Shown: piece by piece, positions 1-7,755 of the stretch
Position numbering within the stretch: the first letter of the stretch is position 1
Layout of the letters: every line of letters starts with the position of its first letter
DNA from: Gammaproteobacteria bacterium
GTDB taxonomy: Bacteria; Pseudomonadota; Gammaproteobacteria; J113
Direction of reading: 5' to 3'
Length of the DNA stretch: 16,644 nt
NCBI GenBank assembly: GCA_003694425.1
Contig: RFJX01000257.1
Location: 1 to 16,644 of the forward strand
Translations under genes and position numbers: made by a program
Notes under the pieces: model-generated
Databases searched by the model: none
What the model was told of the DNA's origin: nothing
Seen by the model: the letters and a program-made list of their open reading frames with translations, nothing else

Positions 1-246
1 GTGGAGGAGTCGCTGGGGCAGCACTTCGGCTCCCTGCTCGGGGAGGGCGCCTGGTACCGTCCGGGCCGCCCGGGACACGGCTGGCTGGACCTGAAGGCCG
101 TGGCCAGGGCCCAGCTGAGCCGCGCCGGGGTGGAGCGGGTCACGGACAGCGGCCTTTGCACCGCCTGCGAACCGGAGCGTTTCTGGTCGCACCGCTGGCA
201 GGCCCCCTGTGGCCGTTTCGCCAGCCTGATCTGGCTGCAGCCCTGA
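1..246 (+). CDS. pgeF: PgeF/YfiH family polyphenol oxidase (laccase-domain protein), 3' fragment
   Basis: Only the last 81 codons are in the window and the 5' part lies to the left; the GTG at base 1 is just an in-frame codon. The fragment has the typical C-terminal signature of the family: LDLKAVARAQL, then a cysteine-containing turn (SGLCTACEPERFWSHR) and the terminal GRFASLIWL. Family members are cytosolic zinc/copper proteins described as peptidoglycan-editing or multicopper-like oxidases and, in other work, as purine nucleoside phosphorylases, so the reaction should be stated with care. In many gammaproteobacteria the order is rluD-pgeF-clpB; here a glutamate dehydrogenase gene stands between pgeF and clpB. 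The identification as the family's C-terminus is firm; enzyme activity cannot be judged from the fragment. Confidence 0.85.
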   Translation: MEESLGQHFGSLLGEGAWYRPGRPGHGWLDLKAVARAQLSRAGVERVTDSGLCTACEPERFWSHRWQAPCGRFASLIWLQP

Positions 247-253
247 TCGCCGC

Positions 254-281
254 CCCTGCCCGTTCCATGCCCCGGGCAGGG
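254..281 (+). terminator. Weak candidate terminator hairpin after pgeF
   Basis: A perfect 9-bp stem (CCCTGCCCG at 254-262 with CGGGCAGGG at 273-281) encloses a 10-nt loop and starts 8 nt after the pgeF stop. It is followed only by GCATTTCC, so the U-tract is poor. It may be a weak terminator or simply a 3'-end hairpin. Confidence 0.4.
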
Positions 282-300
282 CATTTCCACCCGATCCATC

Positions 301-306
301 TATAGT
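301..306 (+). promoter_or_regulatory. Possible -10 element for gdh
   Basis: TATAGT lies 90 nt upstream of the chosen gdh start in the only AT-richer part of the pgeF-gdh gap. No convincing -35 hexamer is seen 16-18 nt upstream, so this is only a candidate. Confidence 0.25.
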
Positions 307-395
307 TATCCGGGATCGTGCCGATAATTCTCGTGCACCGGCACCCGGAACCAGTACGGGTGGCCGACCGGAACCATGCAAGGGGGGACAGCACC

Positions 396-1817
396 ATGGG
401 TGGAAAGGGAAGCAGACTCAGCTTCAGCCAGAGCGTCGACCACATGGCCGACAGGGCCTTCCGGGCATTGCAGCTCGAGGAGGGGGTGGCCAGCGCCATC
501 AAGGCCTGCAACGAGGTCTACCAGGTCCGGTTTCCGGTCGAGATCCGGGGCCGGCTGGAGGTGTTCACCGGCTGGCGGGCGGTCCACTCCACCCATCGCC
601 TGCCGGCCAAGGGCGGGATCCGCTTCGCCCCGATCGTCGATCAGGACGAGGTCGAGGCGCTGGCGGCACTGATGACCTACAAGTGTGCCATCGTCAACGC
701 CCCCTTCGGGGGGTCCAAGGGCGGCCTCAGGATCGACCCCACCCAGTACGACCGCGGGGAGATGCAGCGCATCACCCGCCGCTTCGCCCGGGAGCTGGCC
801 CGCAAAGACCTGCTCGATCCGGCCACCAACGTCCCGGCCCCGGATGTCGGCACCGGCGAGCGGGAGATGGCCTGGATTGCCGACACCTACAAGCACCTCC
901 ATCCCGAGGACATCAACTACGCCGCCTGCGTCACCGGCAAGCCGGTCACCCATGGCGGTATCGCCGGCCGCAAGGAGGCGACGGGCCTGGGCGTGGTCTT
1001 CGCCCTGCGCGAGTTCTTCCGCCACCCGGAAGACGTCCGCGCGGCGGGGCTGGACGGCGGTCTGGGTGACAAGCAGGTCATCGTCCAGGGACTGGGCAAT
1101 GTCGGCTATCACGCGGCCAGGGTACTGGACGAGCAGGACAACGCCCGCATCATCGCCGTCATCGAGCGCGACGGGGCCGTCTGCAACGAGGCCGGCCTCT
1201 CGATCGAGCGGCTCCATCAGCACCTGTGCGAACACGGAGGGGTGAAGGGCTTTCCCGACGCCATCTACCATGAGGAGGGGGCCGGGGTGCTGGAGATGCC
1301 CTGCGACATCCTGATCCCGGCGGCCCTCGAGGCCCAGATCCACGAGGGCAACGCCGAGCGCATCCAGGCCCGCCTGATCGTCGAGGCGGCCAACGGCCCG
1401 GTCACCTTCGAGGCGGACGAGATCCTGCGCCGGCGCGGCATCACCATCCTCCCCGACGCCTATGTCAATGCCGGTGGCGTCACCGTCTCCTACTTCGAAT
1501 GGGTGCGCAACCTGGCCCATATCCGGTTCGGACGGATGGAGAAACGCTTCGAGGAGGTACGGGGGGAGCACATCCTCGAGGCGCTGCGCACCATCACCGA
1601 CCAGCCGATCCCGGACTTCATCCGCCAGGAACTCGCGCGCGGCCCCTCGGAGCTGGACCTGGTCCGCTCCGGCCTCGACGACACCATGCGCAGTGCCTAC
1701 CAGGAGCTGCGCGAGGTCTATCTTTCGAACGACCGGGTCGACGACCTGCGCACCGCCGCCTATGTCGTCGCCATCGAGAAGATCGCCCGCTCCTATCTGG
1801 ATGTGGGGGTGTATTGA
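396..1817 (+). CDS. Glutamate dehydrogenase (Glu/Leu/Phe/Val dehydrogenase family), mitochondrial-like form
   Basis: A 473-residue NAD(P)-dependent glutamate dehydrogenase, interconverting glutamate and 2-oxoglutarate plus ammonium in the cytosol. The ATG at 396 is chosen because AGGGGGG at 381-387 sits 8 nt upstream; the open frame extends to 318 without a recognisable N-terminus. The substrate-binding/catalytic domain shows LPAKGGIRFAP (70-79, Lys72), MTYKCAIVNAPFGGSKGG (93-110, Lys96 and Lys108) and PAPDVGTGEREM (148-158, Asp150). The dinucleotide fold carries GLGNVG at 232-237. NAGGVTVSYFEW (358-369) is a strong family signature. About 50 residues (371-422) separate that motif from DLVRSGLDDTM and the final LRTAAYVVAIEK helix. 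This resembles the vertebrate enzyme and is longer than the typical Bacillus RocG type. NAD versus NADP preference cannot be read reliably. It probably has its own transcript, ending at or in the inverted element 7 nt downstream. Confidence 0.95.
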   Translation: MGGKGSRLSFSQSVDHMADRAFRALQLEEGVASAIKACNEVYQVRFPVEIRGRLEVFTGWRAVHSTHRLPAKGGIRFAPIVDQDEVEALAALMTYKCAIVNAPFGGSKGGLRIDPTQYDRGEMQRITRRFARELARKDLLDPATNVPAPDVGTGEREMAWIADTYKHLHPEDINYAACVTGKPVTHGGIAGRKEATGLGVVFALREFFRHPEDVRAAGLDGGLGDKQVIVQGLGNVGYHAARVLDEQDNARIIAVIERDGAVCNEAGLSIERLHQHLCEHGGVKGFPDAIYHEEGAGVLEMPCDILIPAALEAQIHEGNAERIQARLIVEAANGPVTFEADEILRRRGITILPDAYVNAGGVTVSYFEWVRNLAHIRFGRMEKRFEEVRGEHILEALRTITDQPIPDFIRQELARGPSELDLVRSGLDDTMRSAYQELREVYLSNDRVDDLRTAAYVVAIEKIARSYLDVGVY

Positions 1818-1824
1818 GGCTGTT

Positions 1825-1945
1825 GTCAGTCTTCAGTCGTCAGTGGTCAGTTCTCGCACATGTGTGATTCGAAGGTGTCTGTTCATGCATCCGTACTTCG
1901 GCAACCGATAAACTGATGACTGATAACTGATGACTGAGAACTGAC
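1825..1945. repeat. Inverted element with arms of TCAGT heptamers
   Basis: The left arm (about 1825-1855) holds four TCAGT cores spaced exactly 7 nt apart. The right arm (about 1911-1945) holds five ACTGA cores, the reverse complement, also at 7-nt period. The two nucleotides between cores vary. The arms flank a non-repetitive core of roughly 55 nt, so the element could fold into a long imperfect hairpin. It begins 7 nt after the gdh stop and ends 26 nt before the -35 of the clpB promoter. It has no ORF, no transposase and no clear target duplication. It resembles a non-autonomous miniature mobile element or REP-like structure; mobility and function are inference. Confidence 0.75.
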
Positions 1946-1971
1946 GAACGGGCACGGACAGCCCCTCCCCC

Positions 1972-2000
1972 CTTGAAACCCGCTCACCACCGCTCCATAT
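1972..2000 (+). promoter_or_regulatory. Sigma-32 (RpoH) heat-shock promoter of clpB
   Basis: CTTGAAA at 1972-1978 matches the RpoH -35 consensus. CTCCATAT at 1993-2000 matches 7 of 8 positions of the CCCCATAT -10 element, with a 14-nt spacer in the known range. Transcription would start near 2006-2008, giving a leader of about 33 nt. Position and match fit heat induction of clpB. Confidence 0.85.
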
Positions 2001-2040
2001 AGGTGGAGACAAAAATTTCCACCGATCGCAAGGAGCCATC

Positions 2041-4620
2041 ATGCGTCCCGAAAAACTGACCACCAAATTCCAGCTGGCGCTGGCCGATGCCCAGAGCCTG
2101 GCCCTGGGTCTGGACAACCAGATCATGGAACCGGTCCATCTGCTCACCGCGCTGCTCGATCAGGAGGGCAGCTCGGTCCGCTCCCTCCTGACCAAGGCGG
2201 GGGTCAACGTCAACACCCTGCGCGCCAGGATCGGGAAGGTCCTGGACCGCCTGCCCAAGGTTGAGGGCACGGGGGGTGACGTACAGCCTTCCAATGCCCT
2301 GATCCGTCTCCTCAATCTGACCGACAAGCTGGCGCAGAAGCGCGGAGACCAGTACATCTCCAGCGAGCTGTTCGTGCTGGCCATCGTGGAGGACGGCAAG
2401 GACGAGCTGGCCGGCCTGCTGAAGGAGCTGGGCCTGACCCGGGAGGCGCTGGAGAAGGCGATCGAGGAGGTGCGCGGGGGCGAGCCGGTCAATGACCCCG
2501 GTGCCGAGGAACAGCGCGAGGCCCTGAAGAAATTCACCATCGACCTGACCGAAAGGGCCGAGCTGGGCAAGCTCGATCCGGTGATCGGACGCGACGAGGA
2601 GATCCGGCGCACCATCCAGGTCCTGCAGCGCCGGACCAAGAACAATCCCGTGCTGATCGGCGAGCCCGGCGTCGGCAAGACCGCCATCGTCGAGGGGCTG
2701 GCCCAGCGCATCGTCAACGGCGAGGTCCCGGAGGGGCTGCGCAACAAGCGGTTGCTGTCGCTGGACATGGGCGCCCTCATCGCCGGAGCGAAGTTCCGCG
2801 GCGAGTTCGAGGAGCGGCTCAAGGCGGTACTCAACGACATCACCCGCTCGGAAGGGCAGATCATCCTCTTCATCGACGAGATCCACACCGTCGTCGGTGC
2901 CGGCAAGGCGGAAGGGGCGATGGATGCCGGGAACATGCTCAAGCCGGCCCTGGCCCGGGGCGAACTGCACTGCATCGGCGCCACTACCCTGGACGAATAC
3001 CGCCAGTACATCGAGAAGGACGCCGCCCTTGAGCGCCGCTTCCAGAAGGTCCTGGTGGACGAGCCCTCGGTCGAGGACACCATCGCCATCCTGCGCGGGC
3101 TCAAGGAGCGTTACGAGGTGCATCACAACGTCGAGATCACCGACTCGGCCATCGTCGCCGCGGCCAAGCTCTCGCATCGTTACATCACCGACCGCCAGCT
3201 GCCGGACAAGGCCATCGACCTGATCGACGAGGCGGCCAGCCGGATCCGCATGGAGATCGACTCCAAGCCGGAGGAGCTGGACCGCCTCGAACGACGCCTG
3301 ATCCAGCTCAAGATCGAGCGTGAGGCCCTCAAGAAGGAGACCGACGAGGCGGCGAAGAAGCGCCTGCAGGCCCTGGAGGAGTCGATCGAGAATCTGGAGC
3401 GTGAGTATTCCGACCTGGAGGAGATCTGGAAGGCCGAGAAGGCCGCGCTCCAGGGTACCCACCACATCAAGGAGCAGCTGGAGGAGGCCCGTCGGGAACT
3501 GGAGGCGGCACGCCGCGCCGGCGACCTGCAGCGCATGAGCGAACTCCAGTACGGCAGGATCCCCGAGCTCGAGCGGCAGCTCGAGATGGCCACCCAGGCC
3601 GAGATGAAAGAGATGAAGCTGCTGCGCAACAAGGTCACCGAGGAGGAGGTGGCCGAGGTGGTCTCCAAGTGGACCGGGATCCCGGTCTCCAAGATGCTCG
3701 AAGGGGAGCGCGAGAAGCTGCTGCGGATGGAGGAGGAGCTGCACAAGCGGGTGGTCGGACAGGACGAGGCGATCAAGGCGGTCTCCGACGCCATCCGCCG
3801 GTCCCGTGCCGGGCTGGCCGATCCCAACCGGCCCAACGGCTCGTTCCTGTTCCTGGGCCCCACCGGAGTGGGCAAGACCGAGCTGTGCAAGGCCCTGGCC
3901 GAATTCCTCTTCGACACCGAGGAGGCGATGGTCCGGATCGACATGTCCGAGTTCATGGAGAAGCACTCGGTGGCGAGACTGATTGGTGCTCCTCCCGGAT
4001 ATGTCGGCTACGAGGAGGGCGGATATCTGACCGAGGCGGTACGCCGCCGGCCCTATGCGGTGCTGCTGCTGGACGAAGTGGAGAAGGCCCATCCGGACGT
4101 CTTCAACATCCTGCTCCAGGTCCTGGACGACGGTCGTCTGACCGATGGCCAGGGACGTACCGTCGACTTCCGCAACACCGTGGTGGTGATGACCTCCAAC
4201 CTCGGCTCCGAGTCGATCATGGAGATGGCGGGCAAGTCCGACTATGAGGCGATGAAGGCCGCGGTGATGCAGATCGTCACCCACCACTTCCGGCCCGAGT
4301 TCATCAACCGGATCGACGAGGTCGTGGTGTTCCACGCCCTGGAGAAGGAGCAGATCCGCGAGATCGCCAAGATCCAGGTGGACCGGCTGGCGGCCCGGCT
4401 GGCCGAACAGGAGATCACCCTGGAGGTGGAGGATGCCGTCCTCGACCGGATCGGCGAGGCGGGCTTCGACCCGGTCTACGGGGCACGTCCCCTCAAGCGG
4501 GCGGTCCAGCACCTGCTGGAGACCCCCCTCGCGGAGCAGCTCCTGGCCGGCAACTTCGGCCATGGCGACACCATCCGGGTCTATCTGGATGGAGGAGAGA
4601 TCCGCTTCCGCAAGGCCTGA
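2041..4620 (+). CDS. clpB: ATP-dependent disaggregase ClpB
   Basis: A full-length Hsp100 chaperone of 859 residues (E. coli ClpB has 857). It forms a cytosolic hexamer that threads aggregated proteins through its central pore with DnaK help. The ATG follows AAGGAG (2030-2035) by 5 nt. Domains in order: Clp N-domain with two repeats (about 1-145); first AAA+ module with Walker A GEPGVGKT (207-214), Walker B LFIDE (276-280) and pore loop KFRGEFE (251-257); the M-domain coiled coil (about 405-530) that separates ClpB from ClpA/ClpX types; second AAA+ module with Walker A GPTGVGKT (606-613), Walker B LLLDE (675-679) and pore loop GYVG (653-656). No ClpP-binding IGF/L loop was noted, as expected for a disaggregase. 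It is monocistronic, with a sigma-32 promoter upstream and a strong terminator 22 nt downstream. Confidence 0.98.
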   Translation: MRPEKLTTKFQLALADAQSLALGLDNQIMEPVHLLTALLDQEGSSVRSLLTKAGVNVNTLRARIGKVLDRLPKVEGTGGDVQPSNALIRLLNLTDKLAQKRGDQYISSELFVLAIVEDGKDELAGLLKELGLTREALEKAIEEVRGGEPVNDPGAEEQREALKKFTIDLTERAELGKLDPVIGRDEEIRRTIQVLQRRTKNNPVLIGEPGVGKTAIVEGLAQRIVNGEVPEGLRNKRLLSLDMGALIAGAKFRGEFEERLKAVLNDITRSEGQIILFIDEIHTVVGAGKAEGAMDAGNMLKPALARGELHCIGATTLDEYRQYIEKDAALERRFQKVLVDEPSVEDTIAILRGLKERYEVHHNVEITDSAIVAAAKLSHRYITDRQLPDKAIDLIDEAASRIRMEIDSKPEELDRLERRLIQLKIEREALKKETDEAAKKRLQALEESIENLEREYSDLEEIWKAEKAALQGTHHIKEQLEEARRELEAARRAGDLQRMSELQYGRIPELERQLEMATQAEMKEMKLLRNKVTEEEVAEVVSKWTGIPVSKMLEGEREKLLRMEEELHKRVVGQDEAIKAVSDAIRRSRAGLADPNRPNGSFLFLGPTGVGKTELCKALAEFLFDTEEAMVRIDMSEFMEKHSVARLIGAPPGYVGYEEGGYLTEAVRRRPYAVLLLDEVEKAHPDVFNILLQVLDDGRLTDGQGRTVDFRNTVVVMTSNLGSESIMEMAGKSDYEAMKAAVMQIVTHHFRPEFINRIDEVVVFHALEKEQIREIAKIQVDRLAARLAEQEITLEVEDAVLDRIGEAGFDPVYGARPLKRAVQHLLETPLAEQLLAGNFGHGDTIRVYLDGGEIRFRKA

Positions 4621-4642
4621 TCAGGGATTGCCGGCCACCTGG

Positions 4643-4682
4643 GGGCCGCGGTGTGACTCCGGTCACACCGCGGCCCTTTTTC
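4643..4682 (+). terminator. Rho-independent terminator of clpB
   Basis: A perfect 15-bp GC-rich stem (4643-4657 with 4662-4676) encloses a TCCG tetraloop and is followed directly by TTTTTC. It lies 22 nt after the clpB stop. This is the clearest intrinsic terminator in the window. Confidence 0.92.
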
Positions 4683-4695
4683 GTTGGGGGTTTCG

Positions 4696-4725
4696 TTGGC
4701 GATTTAATACGATATCATCTAATAT
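4696..4725 (+). promoter_or_regulatory. Candidate sigma-70-type promoter of the pilBCD-coaE operon
   Basis: TTGGCG (4696-4701) and TAATAT (4720-4725) are separated by 18 nt inside a short AT-rich patch between the clpB terminator and pilB. It is the only promoter-like sequence seen before the pil block. No sigma-54 -24/-12 pattern was found here. Confidence 0.45.
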
Positions 4726-4794
4726 TGATTGAACAGCACAGCTCGTTCATCCACCGTCAGACCCCACAGGACAGGCTCGGCCGACCGGAAATCC

Positions 4795-6510
4795 ATGGCA
4801 GTATCTGACAAACGCATACAGCTCGGCGGCCTGGCCCGCAAGCTGGTCATGGACGGCATCCTCGAGGAGTCTGTCGCCCAGGAGGCCTTCAGTGCCGCGC
4901 TGAAGGAAAAGGTCCCCTTCACCGCCTATCTGGTGGAGCACAAGCTGGCGAGTGCCGCCGATATCGCCCAGGCCGCGAGTACCGAGTTCGGCGTGCCCCT
5001 GCTGGACATCGATGCCGTCGAGCTGGACCCCGATACGACCCGCCTCGTCGACGAGAAGCTGATCCGCAAACACCACGCCCTGCCCATATTCCGGCGCGGG
5101 AACCGGGTCTTCATCGCCGTCACCGACCCGACCAATCTCCAGGCCCTGGACGAGATCAAGTTCCATGTCGGCGCCAATACGGAAATGGTCCTGGTAGAGG
5201 AGGACAAGCTCAGCCGGGCCATCGACAAGGCCCTCGAGGCCATCGACACCAGCCTCGGCGATATGGGTGACGAGGAGTTCGAGGGTCTGGAGGACCTCGA
5301 GGTCGGGGAGGAGGAGGCCGGCCACGAGGAGGACCTGGAGGTCGACGACGCCCCGGTGGTGCGCTTCGTCAACAAGATGCTGCTGGACTCGATCAAGAAG
5401 GGGGCCTCCGACCTCCATTTCGAGCCCTACGAGAAGTTCTACCGGGTCCGCTTCCGCATCGACGGCGTCCTGACCGAGGTTGCCAAGCCGCCGATCGCCC
5501 TGGCCGGGAAGATCTCCGCCCGCATCAAGGTGATGTCCCGGCTCAACGTGGCCGAGCGGCGGGTCCCGCAGGACGGTCGCATCAAGCTGAAGCTCTCCAA
5601 GAACAAGGCCATCGACTTCCGCGTGAGCACCTGCCCCACCCTGTTCGGGGAGAAGGTGGTGATGCGCATCCTGGACTCCTCCGCCGCCAAGCTGGACATC
5701 GACATGCTCGGCTACGAGGACTTCCAGAAGGAGCTGTTCCTGGAGAACCTGTACAAGCCCTACGGCATGTTCCTGGTCACCGGCCCAACCGGGTCGGGCA
5801 AGACCGTCTCCCTCTACACCGGCATCAACCTGCTCAACCAGATCGAGGTCAACATCTCCACCGCCGAGGACCCGGTCGAGATCAACCTCCCGGGGGTCAA
5901 CCAGGTGCAGATCGACGAGCGCACCGGGATGACCTTCCCCAAGGCGCTCAAGGCCTTCCTGCGCCAGGACCCGGACATCATCCTGGTGGGCGAGATCCGG
6001 GACCTGGATACGGCCTCTATCGCCGTCAAGGCGGCGCAGACCGGCCACATGGTGATGTCCACCCTGCACACCAACGACGCCCCCCAGACCCTGACCCGGC
6101 TGCAGGACATGGGGATCGCACCCTTTGCCGTGGCCACCTCGATCAATCTGATCACCGGCCAGCGCCTGGCCCGGCGGCTGTGCAGCCACTGCAAGAAGGT
6201 GGCGGACATCCCCAAGGAGGCGCTGAAGGACGAGGGCTTTCCCGAGGAGCTGCTGGAGAAGGACTTCAAGGTCTACGAGGCGGTCGGCTGCGACCAGTGC
6301 AACAAGGGCTACAAGGGCCGGACCGGCCTCTACCAGGTCATGCCCATCTCCGACGCCATGAAGCGGCTGATCATGGAGCAGGCCAATGCCATCACCCTGG
6401 CCGATCAGGCCGCCAAGGAGGGGATCTGGGACATCCGCCGCTCGGGGATCCAGAAGGTGTTCAACGGCATCATCGACATGAAGGAACTCAACCGGGTAAC
6501 ACTGGAATAG
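4795..6510 (+). CDS. pilB: Type IV pilus extension ATPase PilB
   Basis: A 571-residue GspE/PilB-family hexameric ATPase that powers pilin addition at the inner-membrane base of type IV pili. The ATG at 4795 is preferred because MAVSDKRIQLGGLARKLV matches the usual PilB N-terminus and gives a family-typical length; an in-frame TTG at 4729 would add 22 low-complexity residues. An N-terminal MshEN/T2SSE_N-like region (about 1-150) is followed by an acidic linker (154-185). The ATPase core has Walker A GPTGSGKT (330-337), the Walker B region DPDIILVGEIRD (392-403) and the His box GHMVMSTLHTND (417-428). The zinc-binding tetracysteine is C463, C466, C499 and C502. This motif set distinguishes PilB from the retraction ATPase PilT. 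pilC follows after 3 nt. MshE or GspE are less likely given the pilC-pilD context. Confidence 0.95.
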   Translation: MAVSDKRIQLGGLARKLVMDGILEESVAQEAFSAALKEKVPFTAYLVEHKLASAADIAQAASTEFGVPLLDIDAVELDPDTTRLVDEKLIRKHHALPIFRRGNRVFIAVTDPTNLQALDEIKFHVGANTEMVLVEEDKLSRAIDKALEAIDTSLGDMGDEEFEGLEDLEVGEEEAGHEEDLEVDDAPVVRFVNKMLLDSIKKGASDLHFEPYEKFYRVRFRIDGVLTEVAKPPIALAGKISARIKVMSRLNVAERRVPQDGRIKLKLSKNKAIDFRVSTCPTLFGEKVVMRILDSSAAKLDIDMLGYEDFQKELFLENLYKPYGMFLVTGPTGSGKTVSLYTGINLLNQIEVNISTAEDPVEINLPGVNQVQIDERTGMTFPKALKAFLRQDPDIILVGEIRDLDTASIAVKAAQTGHMVMSTLHTNDAPQTLTRLQDMGIAPFAVATSINLITGQRLARRLCSHCKKVADIPKEALKDEGFPEELLEKDFKVYEAVGCDQCNKGYKGRTGLYQVMPISDAMKRLIMEQANAITLADQAAKEGIWDIRRSGIQKVFNGIIDMKELNRVTLE

Positions 6511-6513
6511 ACC

Positions 6514-7731
6514 ATGGCAGAAGCTGCAGTCAAATCGGCGATGTTCGTCTGGGAAGGGACCGACCGGCAGGGCCGCCGGGTCAAGGGAGAGATGTCGGGC
6601 AGCAGCGAGGCGCTGATCAAGGCCAATCTGCGCCGCCAGGGCATCAACCCGCTGAAGGTGAAGAAGAAGCCCAAGCCGCTGTTCGGTGGCGGTGGCAAGG
6701 TCACCCCGAAGGATATCGCCGTCTTCAGCCGCCAGCTGGCCACCATGATGAGTTCGGGCGTACCCCTGGTGCAGTCCTTCGAGATCCTCGGTCGCGGCCA
6801 CGAGAACAAGGCCATGCAGGAGCTGATCATGGCCATCAAATCCGATGTCGAGGCGGGTGGCTCACTGCACGAGGCCCTGGCCAAGCACCCGACTCACTTC
6901 GACGAGCTGTTCGTCAACCTGGTGACGGCGGGCGAGGCCTCGGGCATCCTGGAGACCATCCTCGACAAGCTGGCCACCTATCTGGAAAAGACCGAGGCCC
7001 TGAAGTCCAAGATCAAGTCGGCCCTGTTCTATCCCACGGCCGTGATCGTGGTCGCCTTCGTCATCACCGCCATCCTGCTGATCTTCGTCATCCCCCAGTT
7101 CCAGGAGCTGTTCGAGGGGTTCGGGGCCGATCTGCCGGCCCTCACGGTGATGGTCATCCATCTGTCGGAGATCTTCCAGGAATACTGGTATCTCATCTTC
7201 GGCAGCCTCATCGGCGTGGTGGTCCTGGTCATGCAGGCCAAGAAGCGATCTCTGCGCTTTGCCCACTTCCTCGACCGGATGATGCTCAAGCTGCCGGTGC
7301 TCGGAGACATCCTGGAGAAATCGGCCATCGCCCGCTTCGCCCGCACCCTTTCCACCATGTTCGCCGCCGGTACGCCGCTGGTGGAGGCGATGACCTCCGT
7401 CGCCGGCGCCTGCGGCAACATCGTCTTCTATGACGCGGTGATGCGGATGCGTGACGACGTGGCCACCGGCACCCAGCTCAACGTAACCCTGCGCAACTCC
7501 GGCCTCTTCCCCAACATGGTGGTACAGATGGTCGCGATCGGCGAGGAATCCGGGGCCCTGGACTCGATGCTGGCCAAGGTGGCCGACTGGTACGAGCAGG
7601 AGGTGGACGATGCGGTCGAGGCCCTGACCAGTCTGCTCGAACCAATCATCATGGCCGTCCTCGGCGTGCTCATCGGTGGCCTGGTGATCGCCATGTACCT
7701 GCCCATCTTCAAGATGGGTCAGGTGGTCTGA
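6514..7731 (+). CDS. pilC: Type IV pilus inner-membrane platform protein PilC
   Basis: A 405-residue GspF/PilC-family polytopic protein that couples the PilB motor to pilin assembly in the inner membrane. Two homologous cytoplasmic T2SSF domains are visible (about 65-190 and 270-395): each starts with a similar helix (AVFSRQLATMMSSGVPLVQS at 69-88; ARFARTLSTMFAAGTPLVEA at 273-292). Each also contains a GEASG/GEESG turn (140-144 and 343-347). Strong hydrophobic segments occur at about 172-194, 225-241 and 377-397. The start lies 3 nt after the pilB stop with only a weak ribosome binding site, so translational coupling is likely. Length and features are typical for PilC. Confidence 0.95.
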   Translation: MAEAAVKSAMFVWEGTDRQGRRVKGEMSGSSEALIKANLRRQGINPLKVKKKPKPLFGGGGKVTPKDIAVFSRQLATMMSSGVPLVQSFEILGRGHENKAMQELIMAIKSDVEAGGSLHEALAKHPTHFDELFVNLVTAGEASGILETILDKLATYLEKTEALKSKIKSALFYPTAVIVVAFVITAILLIFVIPQFQELFEGFGADLPALTVMVIHLSEIFQEYWYLIFGSLIGVVVLVMQAKKRSLRFAHFLDRMMLKLPVLGDILEKSAIARFARTLSTMFAAGTPLVEAMTSVAGACGNIVFYDAVMRMRDDVATGTQLNVTLRNSGLFPNMVVQMVAIGEESGALDSMLAKVADWYEQEVDDAVEALTSLLEPIIMAVLGVLIGGLVIAMYLPIFKMGQVV

Positions 7732-7755
7732 TCCGCACCCGGGATCCCCCGCATC

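Noticed and set aside
342..362. CACCCG/CGGGTG hairpin in the gdh leader as a possible riboswitch or operator
   Set aside because: A 6-bp stem with a 9-nt loop in GC-rich sequence is expected by chance, and no known riboswitch pattern is present.
1984..4563. An 859-codon minus-strand open frame antisense to clpB
   Set aside because: Composition is that of a complementary-strand shadow with no family motifs; clpB on the plus strand has all expected motifs.
4747..6801. A 684-codon minus-strand open frame antisense to pilB
   Set aside because: Low-complexity shadow of pilB and the start of pilC, with no recognisable domain.
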